Part shown: piece after piece, positions 22,156-32,822 of the stretch | How the letters are laid out: each line of letters begins with the position of its first letter | Numbering within the stretch: the stretch's first letter is position 1 | Source of the DNA: Odontocerum albicorne | Lineage: Eukaryota; Arthropoda; Insecta; Trichoptera; Odontoceridae | DNA: 64,000 nucleotides | Direction of reading: 5' to 3' | Assembly: GCA_949825065.1 (NCBI GenBank) | Contig: OX463859.1 | Location: 23,515,847-23,579,846, forward strand | The notes under the pieces: generated by a model | What the model saw: the letters and a program-made list of their open reading frames with translations, nothing else | Database searches by the model: none | Told to the model about the DNA's origin: nothing | Made by a program: the position numbers and the translations under genes

Positions 22156-22239
22156 ACTCGTATTGTATTTAAGCCTCCACAATGTTAATTCCTTAACTAG
22201 AAATATTATATAATAAACATACACAGTGATTATTTTATT

Positions 22240-22484
22240 GGCTTATAAATGACGATGCGGATAGTATTAAAATTTGCTAAGATGATAGTCAACAACAGTA
22301 TTTTAGCACAAACTTTGGAGTATGATAGTGAAACGTTATTAAGTAAAATGAAGAAGAGCATACTAAGATGGTTTGGGCATGTAGAACAAATAAAATAAGA
22401 CAGATTAATATAGGAAATATATAGTAGAAGTGTGAGTGTAAGGTGTAGTAGAGGAAGACTAAGTGTAGTTTGTTGTTTATAGTA
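22240..22484 (+). pseudogene. LINE-A coding relic, left part
   Basis: aagaagagcatactaagatg then tggtttgggcatgtagaac (WFGHVE) and gtaaggtgtagtagaggaag (the RGR box). It is interrupted by repeat-T and continues at 22645. Confidence 0.6.
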
Positions 22485-22485
22485 A

Positions 22486-22640
22486 TCCTCAGTGAGATAC
22501 AGGCAAAAACCTAGTTTACTGGGGACACGACAAATGAAAGGCAACAAACCCAGTTCCATTAAAATTGTATATCCAAATTAAATTACCTGTTGTTTTTTGG
22601 CAAATTATGTATATTTCTTGTCATGTGTAATAAAATAAAA
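22486..22640 (+). mobile_element. Repeat-T copy inserted in LINE-A
   Basis: It starts tcctcagtgagatacaggca, includes tttactggggacacgac, and ends with cttgtcatgtgtaataaaat, an A-rich tail. It splits a LINE-A relic. Tail and variable left end suggest the 3' part of a retroelement. Confidence 0.75.
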
Positions 22641-22644
22641 AAAT

Positions 22645-22845
22645 AAAATAATAATAGATAATACAATTTTGAAAGAAGAAAACGTACAAAGTTGCAGAAA
22701 TCGTAGGAGTTGTATGAGAAGATTTATGGGTGTAGAAAAGGTGAAGGATGTCTGTGGAGATATGAAAATCTGGCACTTTGTTCTTTCTACCTTCCCTGAC
22801 AAAAAAAATGACGTGATGGAATGTACTCGTATGTATGAGCTTATT
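22645..22845 (+). pseudogene. LINE-A coding relic, right part
   Basis: RNRRSCMRR, EKVKDVCGDMKIW and VLSTFPDKKND are readable in one frame and are characteristic of the end of this LINE. Confidence 0.6.
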
Positions 22846-22869
22846 GAAACGCTAGGTCCAACATGTCAT

Positions 22870-23165
22870 TAACATGTATAAATTTAAACTTTGTATATTT
22901 TTTTAACATCTTAGTTTAAATTATTTTTTTAAATAAAGTAATCTATAATATAACACAAGCATTTGCACAAAGGCTATACCTATACACAAATTTATATTTT
23001 AGGAACTAATCTAATTTTTATATATATTATAACTATGAACTTATTTAATTTTAATTTCCTACACGTCATTTTATTTTTAATAATCTTAATATTTATTTTT
23101 TTAAGAAACAGTTAATATCTACATACTACTTATTAACTAGATAACAAATCTTACAAATAGATATT
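22870..23165 (+). repeat. Dispersed AT-rich repeat, copy 1
   Basis: Shares taattttaatttcctacacg then tttttaataatcttaatatt with 31845-32050 in the same order. Function unknown. Confidence 0.55.
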
Positions 23166-23330
23166 TAAATTCTAATTATTTAACATAGCACGTATTGTCA
23201 CTCATACAGGTTACTTGCATTCCATCACATTCACTCAGACCTTGTTCTTCCGTATTAATACTGTAGGTGGACTAGTCATGCAACAGATGATGGTTTGAAA
23301 TTATATTATATAATTCAGTTATATACACGT

Positions 23331-23562
23331 ATACAATCGATCAATAAGTCCCGGGACTAACCAGCAGATGACGCCTCTAATAACAAATCCATACCATTCT
23401 CAGTTAGTAGTTACGTGTCAAACTTTCATGACATTCCGACATTGTGTCATTGAGTTACAGTGGTTTTAGTGTCGCTACTTTTGCTATTTTCAAAACAATG
23501 GAAAAAACCGAATTTCGTGTGTTGATAACTCAGCGATGGCTTCTTGAATTAGTAAAATTTTG
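23331..23562 (+). pseudogene. mariner 5' end fragment
   Basis: A terminal-repeat-like start (aataagtcccgggac) is followed by an untranslated stretch and an ATG at 23498. The first codons read MEKTEFRVLITQRWLL and then degenerate. This is the common N-terminus of irritans-group mariner transposases. The rest of the element is lost. Confidence 0.6.
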
Positions 23563-23614
23563 ATTATTTCAGTTTTAAAATCGAAATGATATAATTTGAA
23601 GAAAATATAAGAAA

Positions 23615-24185
23615 TCAACAGAAACATTGGTTTCGATAGTTGGAATGTCCGTGTCGATACGTGATATCGCTAATTGATATGCGGTGAAAAACCAGTACAG
23701 TTGTGAGTTTTTTTTATCAATCAACATAAAAGTTGGTTTGGGTAGTTGGAATATCCATATTATTGTTAATCGATATGTGCTGATAAACCTCATCATCATC
23801 ATCATCAATGGCACTACAGCCCATTGTGGGCCCCGGCCTCCTCCAGCAGTCGTTGCCATTCCCCCCTATCCTGGGATGCACTCCTCCAGCCCCTGATGCC
23901 AATCACGTTTGCATCATTCTGCACCCCATCCATCCACCTAAGCTTTGGTCTGCCCACGCTACGTCTTCCGAGGGTGATACAATGCAATGTGCCAACTATC
24001 GAGGAATTACCCTACTGAATGCATCATATAAGGTCTTTGCCGGTGTCCTGTTCTCCAGATTGCTGCCGTACGCTGAGGGCCTGGTGGGCCAATGTCAAAG
24101 CTGATAAACCTAATAATGTTTTAACTTTTTTTATAAAGCAACATAAAAATCGGATACGATAGTTGGAATATTGGTATAATCATTG
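23615..24185 (+). repeat. Three diverged copies of an approximately 100-bp tandem repeat
   Basis: Blocks carrying atagttggaatg or gtagttggaatat occur at about 23637, 23739 and 24160. Removing the RTE insertion (23791-24099 plus one duplication) restores a spacing of about 100 bp. Confidence 0.6.
23791..24099. mobile_element. RTE-like LINE with 5' inversion and 12-bp target duplication
   Basis: The direct repeat gctgataaacct lies at 23779-23790 and 24100-24111. The left part is the minus-strand 3' end: plus-strand (cat)n gives a (TGA)n-type tail, and the coding strand reads VGRPKLRWMDGVQNDANVIG, then EWQRLLEEAGAHNGL. The right part, from about 23975, is plus-strand RT coding: NYRGITLLNASYKVFAG, then LLPYAEGLVG. 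The two halves therefore face opposite ways between one pair of target duplications, as in twin priming. Confidence 0.85.
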
Positions 24186-24186
24186 T

Positions 24187-24856
24187 AATTTATTTTTATC
24201 AAACACTGTTTATTCCACTTATTTGTGACGGTATAACCCTACCGGTTTCAAGGCCTTCACCTCATCTGCAGGGGAGCACAAACAAGACTAAATGCTGTTC
24301 GAACTGGTACCGATATACACGCTTCAGCGGTTGGAGGCTGAGGGGTGAGGGAGGAATGGGACGATTTCGGCCAAGAGCGGAGAGATTTTTGGGATATAAC
24401 TGTTCAACAGATGTTCGGATCGATGTACTGACTTAGAAATTTGGTGTGTATAAACTTTTATGTGCTGACTGTGATAATTTCTATATAGGAAAGACAGGAA
24501 GATCTTTTGAAAAGAGATTTCGTGAACACAAATCCACCTTAACAAATCCTCTAATTTATTCTGAAATGGCTAGTCATTGTCACCGTGAAAACCATACTTT
24601 TTCTATCGATGATGCCAAATTCTTACATATCAGTAGTAACGGAAATAAATTGGACAGATTAGAGGCCCTAGAAATTGTCCCATGCCTCCCTCATCCCTCA
24701 GTCCCCAACCGTTGAAGCGTGTATATCGGTACCAGTTCGAACAGCATTTAGTCTTGTTTGCGCTCCCCTGAAAATGAGGTGAAAGCCCTGAAACTGATAG
24801 GGTTATACCGTCACAAAAAAGTGGAATAAACAGTGTTTCATAAAAATAAATTACAA
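24187..24856 (+). mobile_element. Penelope-like element remnant with long inverted ends
   Basis: The left arm (24187-24430) is an inverted copy of the right end (about 24675-24856). The outer ~165 bp match at roughly 90 percent: ggtataaccctaccggtttc on the left and the mirror of tgatagggttataccg on the right. Between the arms is a GIY-YIG endonuclease frame. Compared with the left arm and with 48857-49123, the right arm has lost about 33 codons between LEI and VPCLPH, at a short gaaat repeat. The reverse transcriptase is absent. Confidence 0.82.
24437..24715 (+). pseudogene. GIY-YIG endonuclease domain of a Penelope-like element
   Basis: The frame reads FGVYKLLCADCDNFYIGKTG and then RSFEKRFREH: the G-x-Y motif (24443-24451), a CxxC pair, YIG, the catalytic arginine region and the E-H pair. 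SHCHRENHTFSID and SSNGNKLDRLEALEI follow. This domain nicks DNA to prime Penelope-type reverse transcription. There is no upstream RT and no proper start, so it is a preserved piece of a larger protein rather than a gene. Confidence 0.85.
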
Positions 24857-24865
24857 AGTCTACAA

Positions 24866-25441
24866 TCGTATAAGAGACATTTTACTAACTAGTCTATAGT
24901 CGTATAATACAACCATTTTACTAACTAACATATAGTCGTATAATAGAGACATTTTACTAACTAGTCCATAGTCGTATACTACAAGCATTTTACTAACTAA
25001 CCTATAGTCGTATAATAGAGACATTTTACTAACTAGTCCATAGTCGTATAATACAGGCGTTTTACTAACTAACATATAGTCGTATAATAGAGACATTTTA
25101 CTAACTAGTCCATAGTCGTATAATACAAGCATTTTACTAACTAACCTATAGTCGTATAATAGAGACATTTTACTAACTAGTCCATAGTCGTATAATACAA
25201 GCATTTTACTAACTAACCTATAGTCGTATAATAGAGACATTTTACTAACTAGTCCATAGTCGTATAATACAGGCGTTTTACTAACTAACATATAGTCGTA
25301 TAATAGAGACATTTTACTAACTAGTCCATAGTCGTATAATACAAGCATTTTACTAACTAACCTATAGTCGTATAATAGAGACATTTTACTAACTAGTCCA
25401 TAGTCGTATAATACAGGCGTTTTACTAACTAATGTATAGTC
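24866..25441. repeat. Satellite-like array, 36-bp monomers in 72-bp dimers
   Basis: About sixteen 36-bp monomers alternate between a gagacattttactaactag type and a second type with acaagcattttactaactaa or acaggcgttttactaactaa. Dimers repeat every 72 bp, and the gcgt variant recurs after 216 bp (25056, 25272) and then 144 bp, so a higher-order pattern is present. Since 36 is a multiple of three, a 174-codon minus-strand frame exists (LYDYGLVSKM repeats); I regard it as a by-product. Confidence 0.93.
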
Positions 25442-26514
25442 GTGGCCTAATTTGCTTTATAGTTCGCATTCAATTTCAAATATTTTTCTTTTTAACATCT
25501 AAATAACTTGGACGGCTGGAAACATCATATTTTTTCCAATCCAACGATTCCAATAAAATTTCCCGCCAGTATGATTTCCGAATAGTTCCGGAAACTCACG
25601 AAGCGTCTGCGATAAGGCTTTGGCGCTAAAAAGTTGACAGTGCGTAGGTAACGGTCGCGCTGAGCGGACGGAACAGCATCGTGCATATCGTGGTCCCGAA
25701 GGAAAAAAATAATTAAAAAAGTTTTCTAATAAGCACTGCCGATTAAGCGATGAAAAGTTTGATGAAAAACTCGAAAATTAAAATGAGGTTCTCTTAAAAA
25801 AAAATACATAATGTAAAAATAAGTTGGGATTTTTTTTTTTGGTACTTAAATTAATTTCTGTATCAAAGATGAATTTGGATAAAAAGTTTCTAATAACATA
25901 GAATGAATATCCTAATTTCTTAGGAAAGCTCTAATCAAAAAGTATGAGTTTGATTAAAAATAAGATTCGTATTAAAAAAAAGTAATATAAAAGCTAATTA
26001 AAAAAAACAATTATTTATTCAACAGCCTTTTTTTCGCTTCTTAAATGTTTAATATATTGAAAAATTAAGAACTCGATTAAATATTTAATAATACGACAAT
26101 GTAAAATAGTACATTTTAAAAGTTATAAAGGGTTTTTGTTAAAAAAATTTAAATAAAGTTATTTGTTTTTTTTTTACGGATTCAAGCTTTATTAAAAACA
26201 ATGTGACCCTTTTGTTTATTATAACAATTTGGAATGCTGTCATAAGGTAAGGTTGTTAAAATTTTTAATAAAATGTACACCATCTTTATAGTACAATTGG
26301 ACTTAAAAATGCAAACTATATCCAACTCGAATCAGAGTTGCTTTGTAATATTTTAGAAAATATAATCACTATCGACGGAATAGAATTATTTACAGTTAGG
26401 AAAGAAGACGTGGTAGATCCTGCAAGAACATTATTAGTTGATTAATAAATATGCCTGTTAGACATGATGCAATATTTCAATTAATTATTTTTCTGTATGG
26501 AATATTACATGGGA
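25442..26514. other. AT-rich gap
   Basis: No gene seen. About 25560-25700 is less AT-rich and unrecognised. A block near 26450 (gacatgatgcaatattt) resembles the pre-insertion site of LINE-D near 26911. Confidence 0.45.
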
Positions 26515-26666
26515 CGACCTCCGTGGCCTGGTTAGTAAGATGCTTGTCTCCCAGCCCAGGTTCGATCGCCGTGGAAGCTCAGTTTTTTAAAAATAGAACT
26601 CCAATCTGGTTTTCACTAAGGGCCTTTTGAGCATCTTTCACGTTGGTTGTAAGAAATTGCCACATA
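26515..26666 (+). mobile_element. SINE-B copy
   Basis: Clear tRNA-like head (ccgtggcctggttagtaaga, then gcccaggttcgatcgcc) followed by the family body (actccaatctggttttcact). Confidence 0.75.
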
Positions 26667-26711
26667 AGAAAGTCGTGTAATTTTTATTGATTGGTTTTAT
26701 AAAAATTGTCT

Positions 26712-26875
26712 TGTATAACGTTTTCGTTGTATACAGTACCAACCAACCAACCTGAAATATTTAATGAGGTGTTTTCTGAAAACCATGGTGGTATGCTTGT
26801 TACAAAAATTATAGTTCCGATGGGAATCGAATCCGCAACCCATAGATTGAAAGACTTACAAACTACGTCACTGAG
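26712..26875 (-). mobile_element. SINE-B copy, opposite orientation to its neighbour
   Basis: The tail (ttttcgttgtatacagtacc), then accaaccaaccaacctg, and the head end (gggaatcgaatccgcaaccc) read on the minus strand. With 26515-26666 it forms an inverted pair. Confidence 0.65.
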
Positions 26876-26925
26876 ATAATCAAAGATTTTGGACAATTGA
26901 CAATTAAACCTGCTAGATATGATGC

Positions 26926-27367
26926 GTTATTGTTATTATATGGAGTGGAATAATGAACCCTCAAAGTTGGTAGTATGAACCGACTGGAAGCATTCGAAAT
27001 GTGGATGCACCGGATAATGCTACGGATACCCTGGACGGATATGGTCAGCAGCACTAGGGTTCTTCAAAGAGCCAAAGTTGATAGAGAGTTGCTGACTAAT
27101 ATTAAAATCCGAAAAGTGTCCTATTTGGGTCATGTACTTAGAGGAGCAAAGTACAAATTACTGCACCTGATCATCCAAGGCAAAATAGAGGGTCGAAGAG
27201 GTGTTGGCAGAAGGCAAATCTCCTGGCTCCGCAATATACGTGATTGGACTGGTCTAAGGAGCGTCGGGGATCTTTTTCGGGCTGCCGGGGACAGATATGT
27301 CTACTCTCAGATGATATTCAATGTTGGAGAGGGGGGGGGACCTGACATAACAATGGGAAGAAGAAGA
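26926..27367 (+). mobile_element. LINE-D, 5'-truncated, with 11-bp target duplication
   Basis: agatatgatgc flanks it at 26915-26925 and 27368-27378. The coding strand gives the C-terminal part of a non-LTR reverse transcriptase: NRLEAFEMWMHRIMLRIPW, KVDRELLTNIKIRKVSYLGH, then GRRQISWLRNIRDWTGLRS, and finally (GAA)n-type codons. No catalytic RT motifs are included. A related minus-strand copy lies at 44722-45105. Confidence 0.85.
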
Positions 27368-27378
27368 AGATATGATGC

Positions 27379-27785
27379 ATTATTCCAAACAATTTAAGTA
27401 TTAGACAACTTCATTGGTAAATTGCAAAAAAAATGTTCGATATTATTATTTTGATATTGTTAAATGGAATAAATAAATAACTTTTCTTGTGCACTCACCA
27501 AAATATACGAGTACATAAAAGTTGAAAAATTGTGTTAATTGGATCGTTTCTAACGAATTACTTGCATCATTTGCTATTGAGAATTAATTGCGTTATCTGT
27601 TATTGAGGTTATACGCGGCGCCCTAATCTCAAACTCGCACACGGGATGACTTCACTTGATATTTTTTTAATATTTATATTAGCTGCAAAAATTTAATTTT
27701 TGTAAGTATTTGATGACACCATCATACGAGACATAATAGGACACCATGAACTATGATTTTGTGATTATTTTATTGAGTATTATCC
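27379..27785. other. No feature seen
   Basis: AT-rich. Confidence 0.5.
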
Positions 27786-27881
27786 AGGGCTGTGGAGTCG
27801 AACTAGGAGTCAGGAGTCGAAGTCAAACATTTAAAATTTCTGAAGTCGGAGTCGGAATTTTTTTGCAGACTCCACAACCCT
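27786..27881. mobile_element. Tiny inverted-repeat element rich in gagtcgg words
   Basis: agggctgtggagtc and gactccacaaccct are inverted ends of 14 bp with one mismatch. The 96-bp body carries repeated gagtcgga-type words. Non-coding. Confidence 0.7.
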
Positions 27882-28064
27882 AGCATTGTATCAAATTATT
27901 ATTATTGAATCGTATTATATAGCATATAATTTATCAACATTGGAACTAAAATGAAAATATCCTAAAATATATTAACGTTGAAATTTTTCGAGCCCTTACA
28001 GAAAACCACATTAACAGAGTATTTGGTAACAAAACAATGATTCTGTGATTTACTTGTTGAGACC

Positions 28065-28235
28065 CCTGTCTTCTGAATCGAGGGCTATGGGGGTTTATAC
28101 CCATTGTTTTCAAATAGTTTTCCTGTCTGGTTTTTACTTAATTTCTTTTCAAACACACTTATTGTTGGTTTGAAGAAATTGGTACATGTCAATAACCCTC
28201 AAGCTTATATGATATATAGTATGTCTAGTATACAA
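28065..28235 (+). mobile_element. Decayed SINE-B
   Basis: tcctgtctggtttttactta, then tgttggtttgaagaaattgg and tacaacgaaagagt match the SINE-B body and tail. The head is barely recognisable. Confidence 0.45.
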
Positions 28236-28359
28236 CGAAAGAGTTGAACAGCAAACTAAACACTAGCACTGTTGAAGTAGTAATTATTTTATGATTTTGC
28301 AAAGTACAAGTTTATTTGAAATTTATCATTTTATTTCTTAATTTAAACAAAAAAAGCAC

Positions 28360-28540
28360 TGTAATTTGTTTAATCAAACACTGTTAATTCCACTTTATAT
28401 AAAGATATAACCCTGACAGTTTCAACATTTTCACCTCATCATCTAGACAAATAAGTCTTGTTTATGCTTCTCTGATGATGAAGGGAAAACTTTGAAACCG
28501 ATAGGGCTATACCGTTACATAATGTGGAATAAATTATAAC
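28360..28540. mobile_element. Penelope-like fold-back remnant
   Basis: Two inverted arms (tcaaacactgttaattccac and ataccgttacataatgtgga) match the outer ends of 24187-24856. Only a short spacer lies between, so the whole element is one palindrome without coding. Confidence 0.7.
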
Positions 28541-28654
28541 GTCTTGAATCACCCACACAGTGTGAATGCTTTAACTATGATTAATATTAAAAAAAAACAT
28601 TTTACCAACTGGATATTTCTGGTCATCAGTCTTAAAATATTGACCATTTCATAG

Positions 28655-28875
28655 CCTATAGTTCGGAAATTCTAGGATGAGTCCTGTGATAGCTCACAAA
28701 TTTGCTGCAATACAACCTTGTAACGATGTTCAATAATTTTAATTATTTTATCAACTTTAATATAAGCCTCAATTCTAATAAATAGCAAGTTATTTAGGTA
28801 AATACATTACATAAGGTTGTATTGGGGCAAATTTGTGATATGTCACAGGACTCATCCTAGAATTTCCGAACTATG
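28655..28875. mobile_element. MITE with arms of about 60 bp
   Basis: The left arm cctatagttcggaaattcta is mirrored at the right end. The interior has the caatacaaccttgtaacga block shared with 14999-15550; the outer ends differ, so the two are relatives rather than copies. Confidence 0.75.
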
Positions 28876-29511
28876 GTAAGTAATGAAATTTATTTTTCAC
28901 GCGAAGTATTCAATTTCCAACAGTGACAAAACAAAGGTGAAACTTAATATTTCTGATTAATTGTTGGAAATATGTCCGTGTAATGTATACATCAACATGT
29001 AATATATTTAAAAAAAAACCTGATTTTATTTTTTATTTTCAAGAATAATCTGCGAGTTGGATCTTTCTTGCAATAATGTATACAATTTTTAATAAAAGCG
29101 CTCTTCATCACTAATGCGATAGCGAAGGTGTTCATAACGACGGTTTAGTGCTGCTTTCATTTGTATAAAAATTGTCTTATTATGTTTTGTTTATGTACGA
29201 ACATCTCACTGTCGCTTTTAGTCTATATTAAAAAGTATATTTCTCAGTTCTTGTCCATAAAAAAGAATATGTTTTCTAACATTTACCTGTATCTTAAATT
29301 TCTATTTTTCTTGCAATAGATTCTTAATTTATTTTTCCAGCACTTTTCTTACGATGTGAACTATATTTATTAATTAATTGAAAGAATACTATATACGACG
29401 CTTGAGTGGGCCTGTTTAAACCATAGCAATATTTACTTAACAAAAGATAAAATATCTTCAACTTTAAAAAATCAACATACTCGTATAATGTTCACGAAAT
29501 CACTTATGTAT
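28876..29511. other. No feature seen
   Basis: AT-rich; nothing recognised. Confidence 0.5.
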
Positions 29512-29860
29512 ATCATCATCATCATTGCTGGGTCTCGTAGTAGTAGAGGATCCCCTCGCCATTCCAAAGTCAGTTGGAAAGCGAAACTGTTTTGCCGAGG
29601 GGGTTGCACCGCTGACCGGATTACACCGCTGTACTGGATTCGATGGCACACCGAAGTGAGACGATGGGAGTACATCGGCATGTTGGCTTTTTTATTTTTT
29701 GAAAGAATATATATGACCGAAGTCATACGTATCCTTATACCCTCGAATACTAGGCAGAAAAAAATACCTGTGCCATTCGAAAAGAGTAGCACAGCGCAGG
29801 GTTCGAACCGGCGACCTTCCACACGGAAATCCAGTGCGTTACCGTGCGACCATGTACCTC
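29512..29860 (-). mobile_element. SINE-A, full length
   Basis: From the plus-strand (tca)n tail through gaggatcccctcgccattcc and cgatggcacaccgaagtgag to the head with the B box (gggttcgaacc) and A-box region, ending gtacctc. It shows the complete order head, body, (TGA)n tail. Confidence 0.88.
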
Positions 29861-29999
29861 ATAACTAATATATAAATATAAAAGCGAGAAAATGTTAAAA
29901 AAATCAGTCATATATAGCAAAAAAATACTGAATTAATTCAACTACGAAAGAAAAAAGCAATTAAGACAAAATAATAATGGAATAACCAGTCTTCTGATC

Positions 30000-30219
30000 A
30001 AGATCTAAGTAAGTAAGTAAGCTTGAGGAAATGCCGGATGACAACTAGATGAGTATTATTATGTTATGGTGAAACTGAATTTATCTACTCTTTGATTATG
30101 ATCCCACCAAGATCTACGTAAGTAAGTAAGCTTTAGGAAATGTCGGATGACAACTAGATGAGTATAATTATGTTATGGTGAAACTGAATTTATCTACTCT
30201 TTAATTGTGATCCCACCAA
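30000..30219. repeat. Two-copy tandem duplication of 109 bp
   Basis: gatctaagtaagtaagtaag at 30002 and gatctacgtaagtaagtaag at 30111 start two nearly identical units. Confidence 0.85.
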
Positions 30220-30500
30220 AAATGTTTTATTTGCTCTGTTCATTTTAAGTTTCACGCATTTTTCTTATATCATATTTGGACTATAAATGTTTAACTGGTT
30301 TTAAATCCCAAGAATCCACAAAATCTCATGTAATTTATGATGTTGTAATGTTACGATCTCCAACGGTGGTAATATCATGTCCCTGGGTAATATTTTTGAT
30401 TTTAGGGAGCGTTTAGTTCTGCACAATTATTAGGGGACGTTAGGACTTTTAAGAGGGTTGCCGTTTTTGCTAGTAATAGTTTTATAAATTGATGTAACCA

Positions 30501-30715
30501 GATATGGCCTAGTTGATAACATGCTTGTCTCCCAGCACAGATGTTGCGGATTCAATTCCCATTGGAACCCAGATTTTTTTATAAAGGATTACAGTCTGGT
30601 TTTCACTAAAGGCTTCTTTAACATCTTTCTGGTTGGGTAGCAAACATTGTCACATGGCAATAAGACAGCCCGGTGGTAATGTATACAACGAAAGTGTAAT
30701 ACAATACAATAATAA
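30501..30715 (+). mobile_element. SINE-B copy with full tail
   Basis: Head (tggcctagttgataacatgc, ttcaattcccattgg), body (acagtctggttttcactaaa) and tail (ctggttgggtagcaaacatt, then atgtatacaacgaaagtgta and cAATAC repeats). Confidence 0.75.
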
Positions 30716-31844
30716 AACAAATATAGTATAATTGAACCTTTTCTACATTATCCATGTTGCAAGAACTAAAAATGCAAAATATTTAATTAAGGCGATTTGA
30801 ATTATCTTGAAATAAACGAAAAAAATATATACTATAATATATACTCTACTCTAAGGAGTGCCTTTGCTTGCGTAGCTTGTTTCGAGCCCGAATGAAAAAA
30901 GGGGAAGGATCATAGATAATTTTAGTGGTCAATCTTTGATTGACGCATTTAGTACTGTAAAAAGCCTTGAACATAGGTGTAAGAAAAATATTTTCAGATG
31001 CCTCAATTAAAAGAGACGATGCAGCTTAATTTTTTACACACGGGTTATCCTTGCCCACAACCTTCTTTTGTCCGGAAAACCGTGTTAAACAACACAACTA
31101 CGTGTAATTACTATATATGTACAAGACGAAAATTGATTCGTACCTAATCCGCAAATGTTTTTGTGTGTTTATTTTCTTTTACAGTTGATTCATTTCCAAC
31201 CCCACTAAAATAATTCAAATAAAATACATAGCAGCACAGGAAAAAAAATAGATTAAATCTAAATACAGTAATAACTGGGACAATGATTACGTAAGCATCC
31301 CTTTAAAATAGCTCAGTTTTGTTTTACCGATATATAAATATCGGAAAATTTATTCAACAAGGTCCTTCCGTGTGCGAGTGGTGACGTTCGTAATAGTTTA
31401 GTTCGTGAATACACCACTGATAAATAAAGTATTAATTAACTATGGCATATATAATATTAGTGATTCGTATAAGGACAAATACTCGTAGATAGGTAGATAG
31501 ATATTTTATAACGCTTGAGGGATAAAAGTCAAGTAAACCGATTAAAAATTATGGTATAAAACCTCGGGTAAATTTTTTGCTTTGTCCTTTTGAGTCGAAA
31601 ATTTTGACGAAATATTTTCTCTGTTATAAATGTTTTTCTTGAATGTTTGACGTTCTAGGATAACTAATAAAGTTGGGACACGTAATTTGGCAGATTCAAT
31701 TATTTATTTAATTACGGACAGTTTAATGAATGGAAATTTTGTAATTAAATAAAATACGTGTAAAAATAAACGATTAGGCTTATAAAAAAAACATTATGTG
31801 TTTTAATGTATTTATTATAAAAAATATACGTGTTACAATGTTTT
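30716..31844. other. AT-rich gap
   Basis: No coding signal or repeat recognised on either strand. Confidence 0.5.
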
Positions 31845-32050
31845 TGATTATTTTTTTTGTTTAATAAAGTAATAACACAAACATTTACCAAAGGCTAAAA
31901 ACTAATCTAATTTATATTTTATGACTATGAAATAACTACATTTTAATTTCCTACATGTCATTTAATTTTTAATAATCTTAATATTTAATTTCTTATAAAT
32001 AGGTAACACCTACATACTAATTTATAATACCTAATGTAAAAATCTATCGA
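31845..32050 (+). repeat. Dispersed AT-rich repeat, copy 2
   Basis: Partner of 22870-23165. Confidence 0.55.
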
Positions 32051-32569
32051 ATTATCAATCAAAAATATTAACTTTTATTTATAATTTGATCGAAAATATT
32101 AAAAACAAAACATCTTCTCAACGAACACTTCAGTTTACCGCCGAATGAGTAACTTGACGGGTATTATTAAGTCACAACGTGATGAATCAATCACGGTGCG
32201 TTTTCTATATTTTAAGGTTTTGTTAATCTTTAAAAATAATTCATTTGAAGATAAAAATCCCTTTTGATATCCGAGACCAGCTTATACCTTTTCATATTTG
32301 TAATGTATGATAAACTACGAGTATTTCCACGTAGGCTGCAATTACCTTATTGGCAAACAGTCCCCAACATTTTATTGTACGAGTACAATGAAAATGTAAT
32401 ACAATAAAGCTTTGCGACCCTATTTTTCTTTTTTCCATATATTACTTCTACTAACATTTACCCTACATCAATCTCGTTTTTGTAATTTCATTTACCTATT
32501 TACGAATTTAACCCATGTTAGCCCATGACTTTTTTTATACCTCATTTATATCCACAACTTTTCCTACAA
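32051..32569. other. No feature seen
   Basis: AT-rich. Confidence 0.5.
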
Positions 32570-32818
<249 letters not shown>

Positions 32819-32822
32819 CATA

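Noticed and set aside
24860..25384. 174-codon minus-strand frame with LYDY-LVSK repeats
   Set aside because: A by-product of a 36-bp tandem repeat; all substitutions fit array evolution and there is no start context or flanking coding.
26515..26580. tRNA gene
   Set aside because: Head of SINE-B; the same head recurs in other copies and is followed by a shared SINE body.
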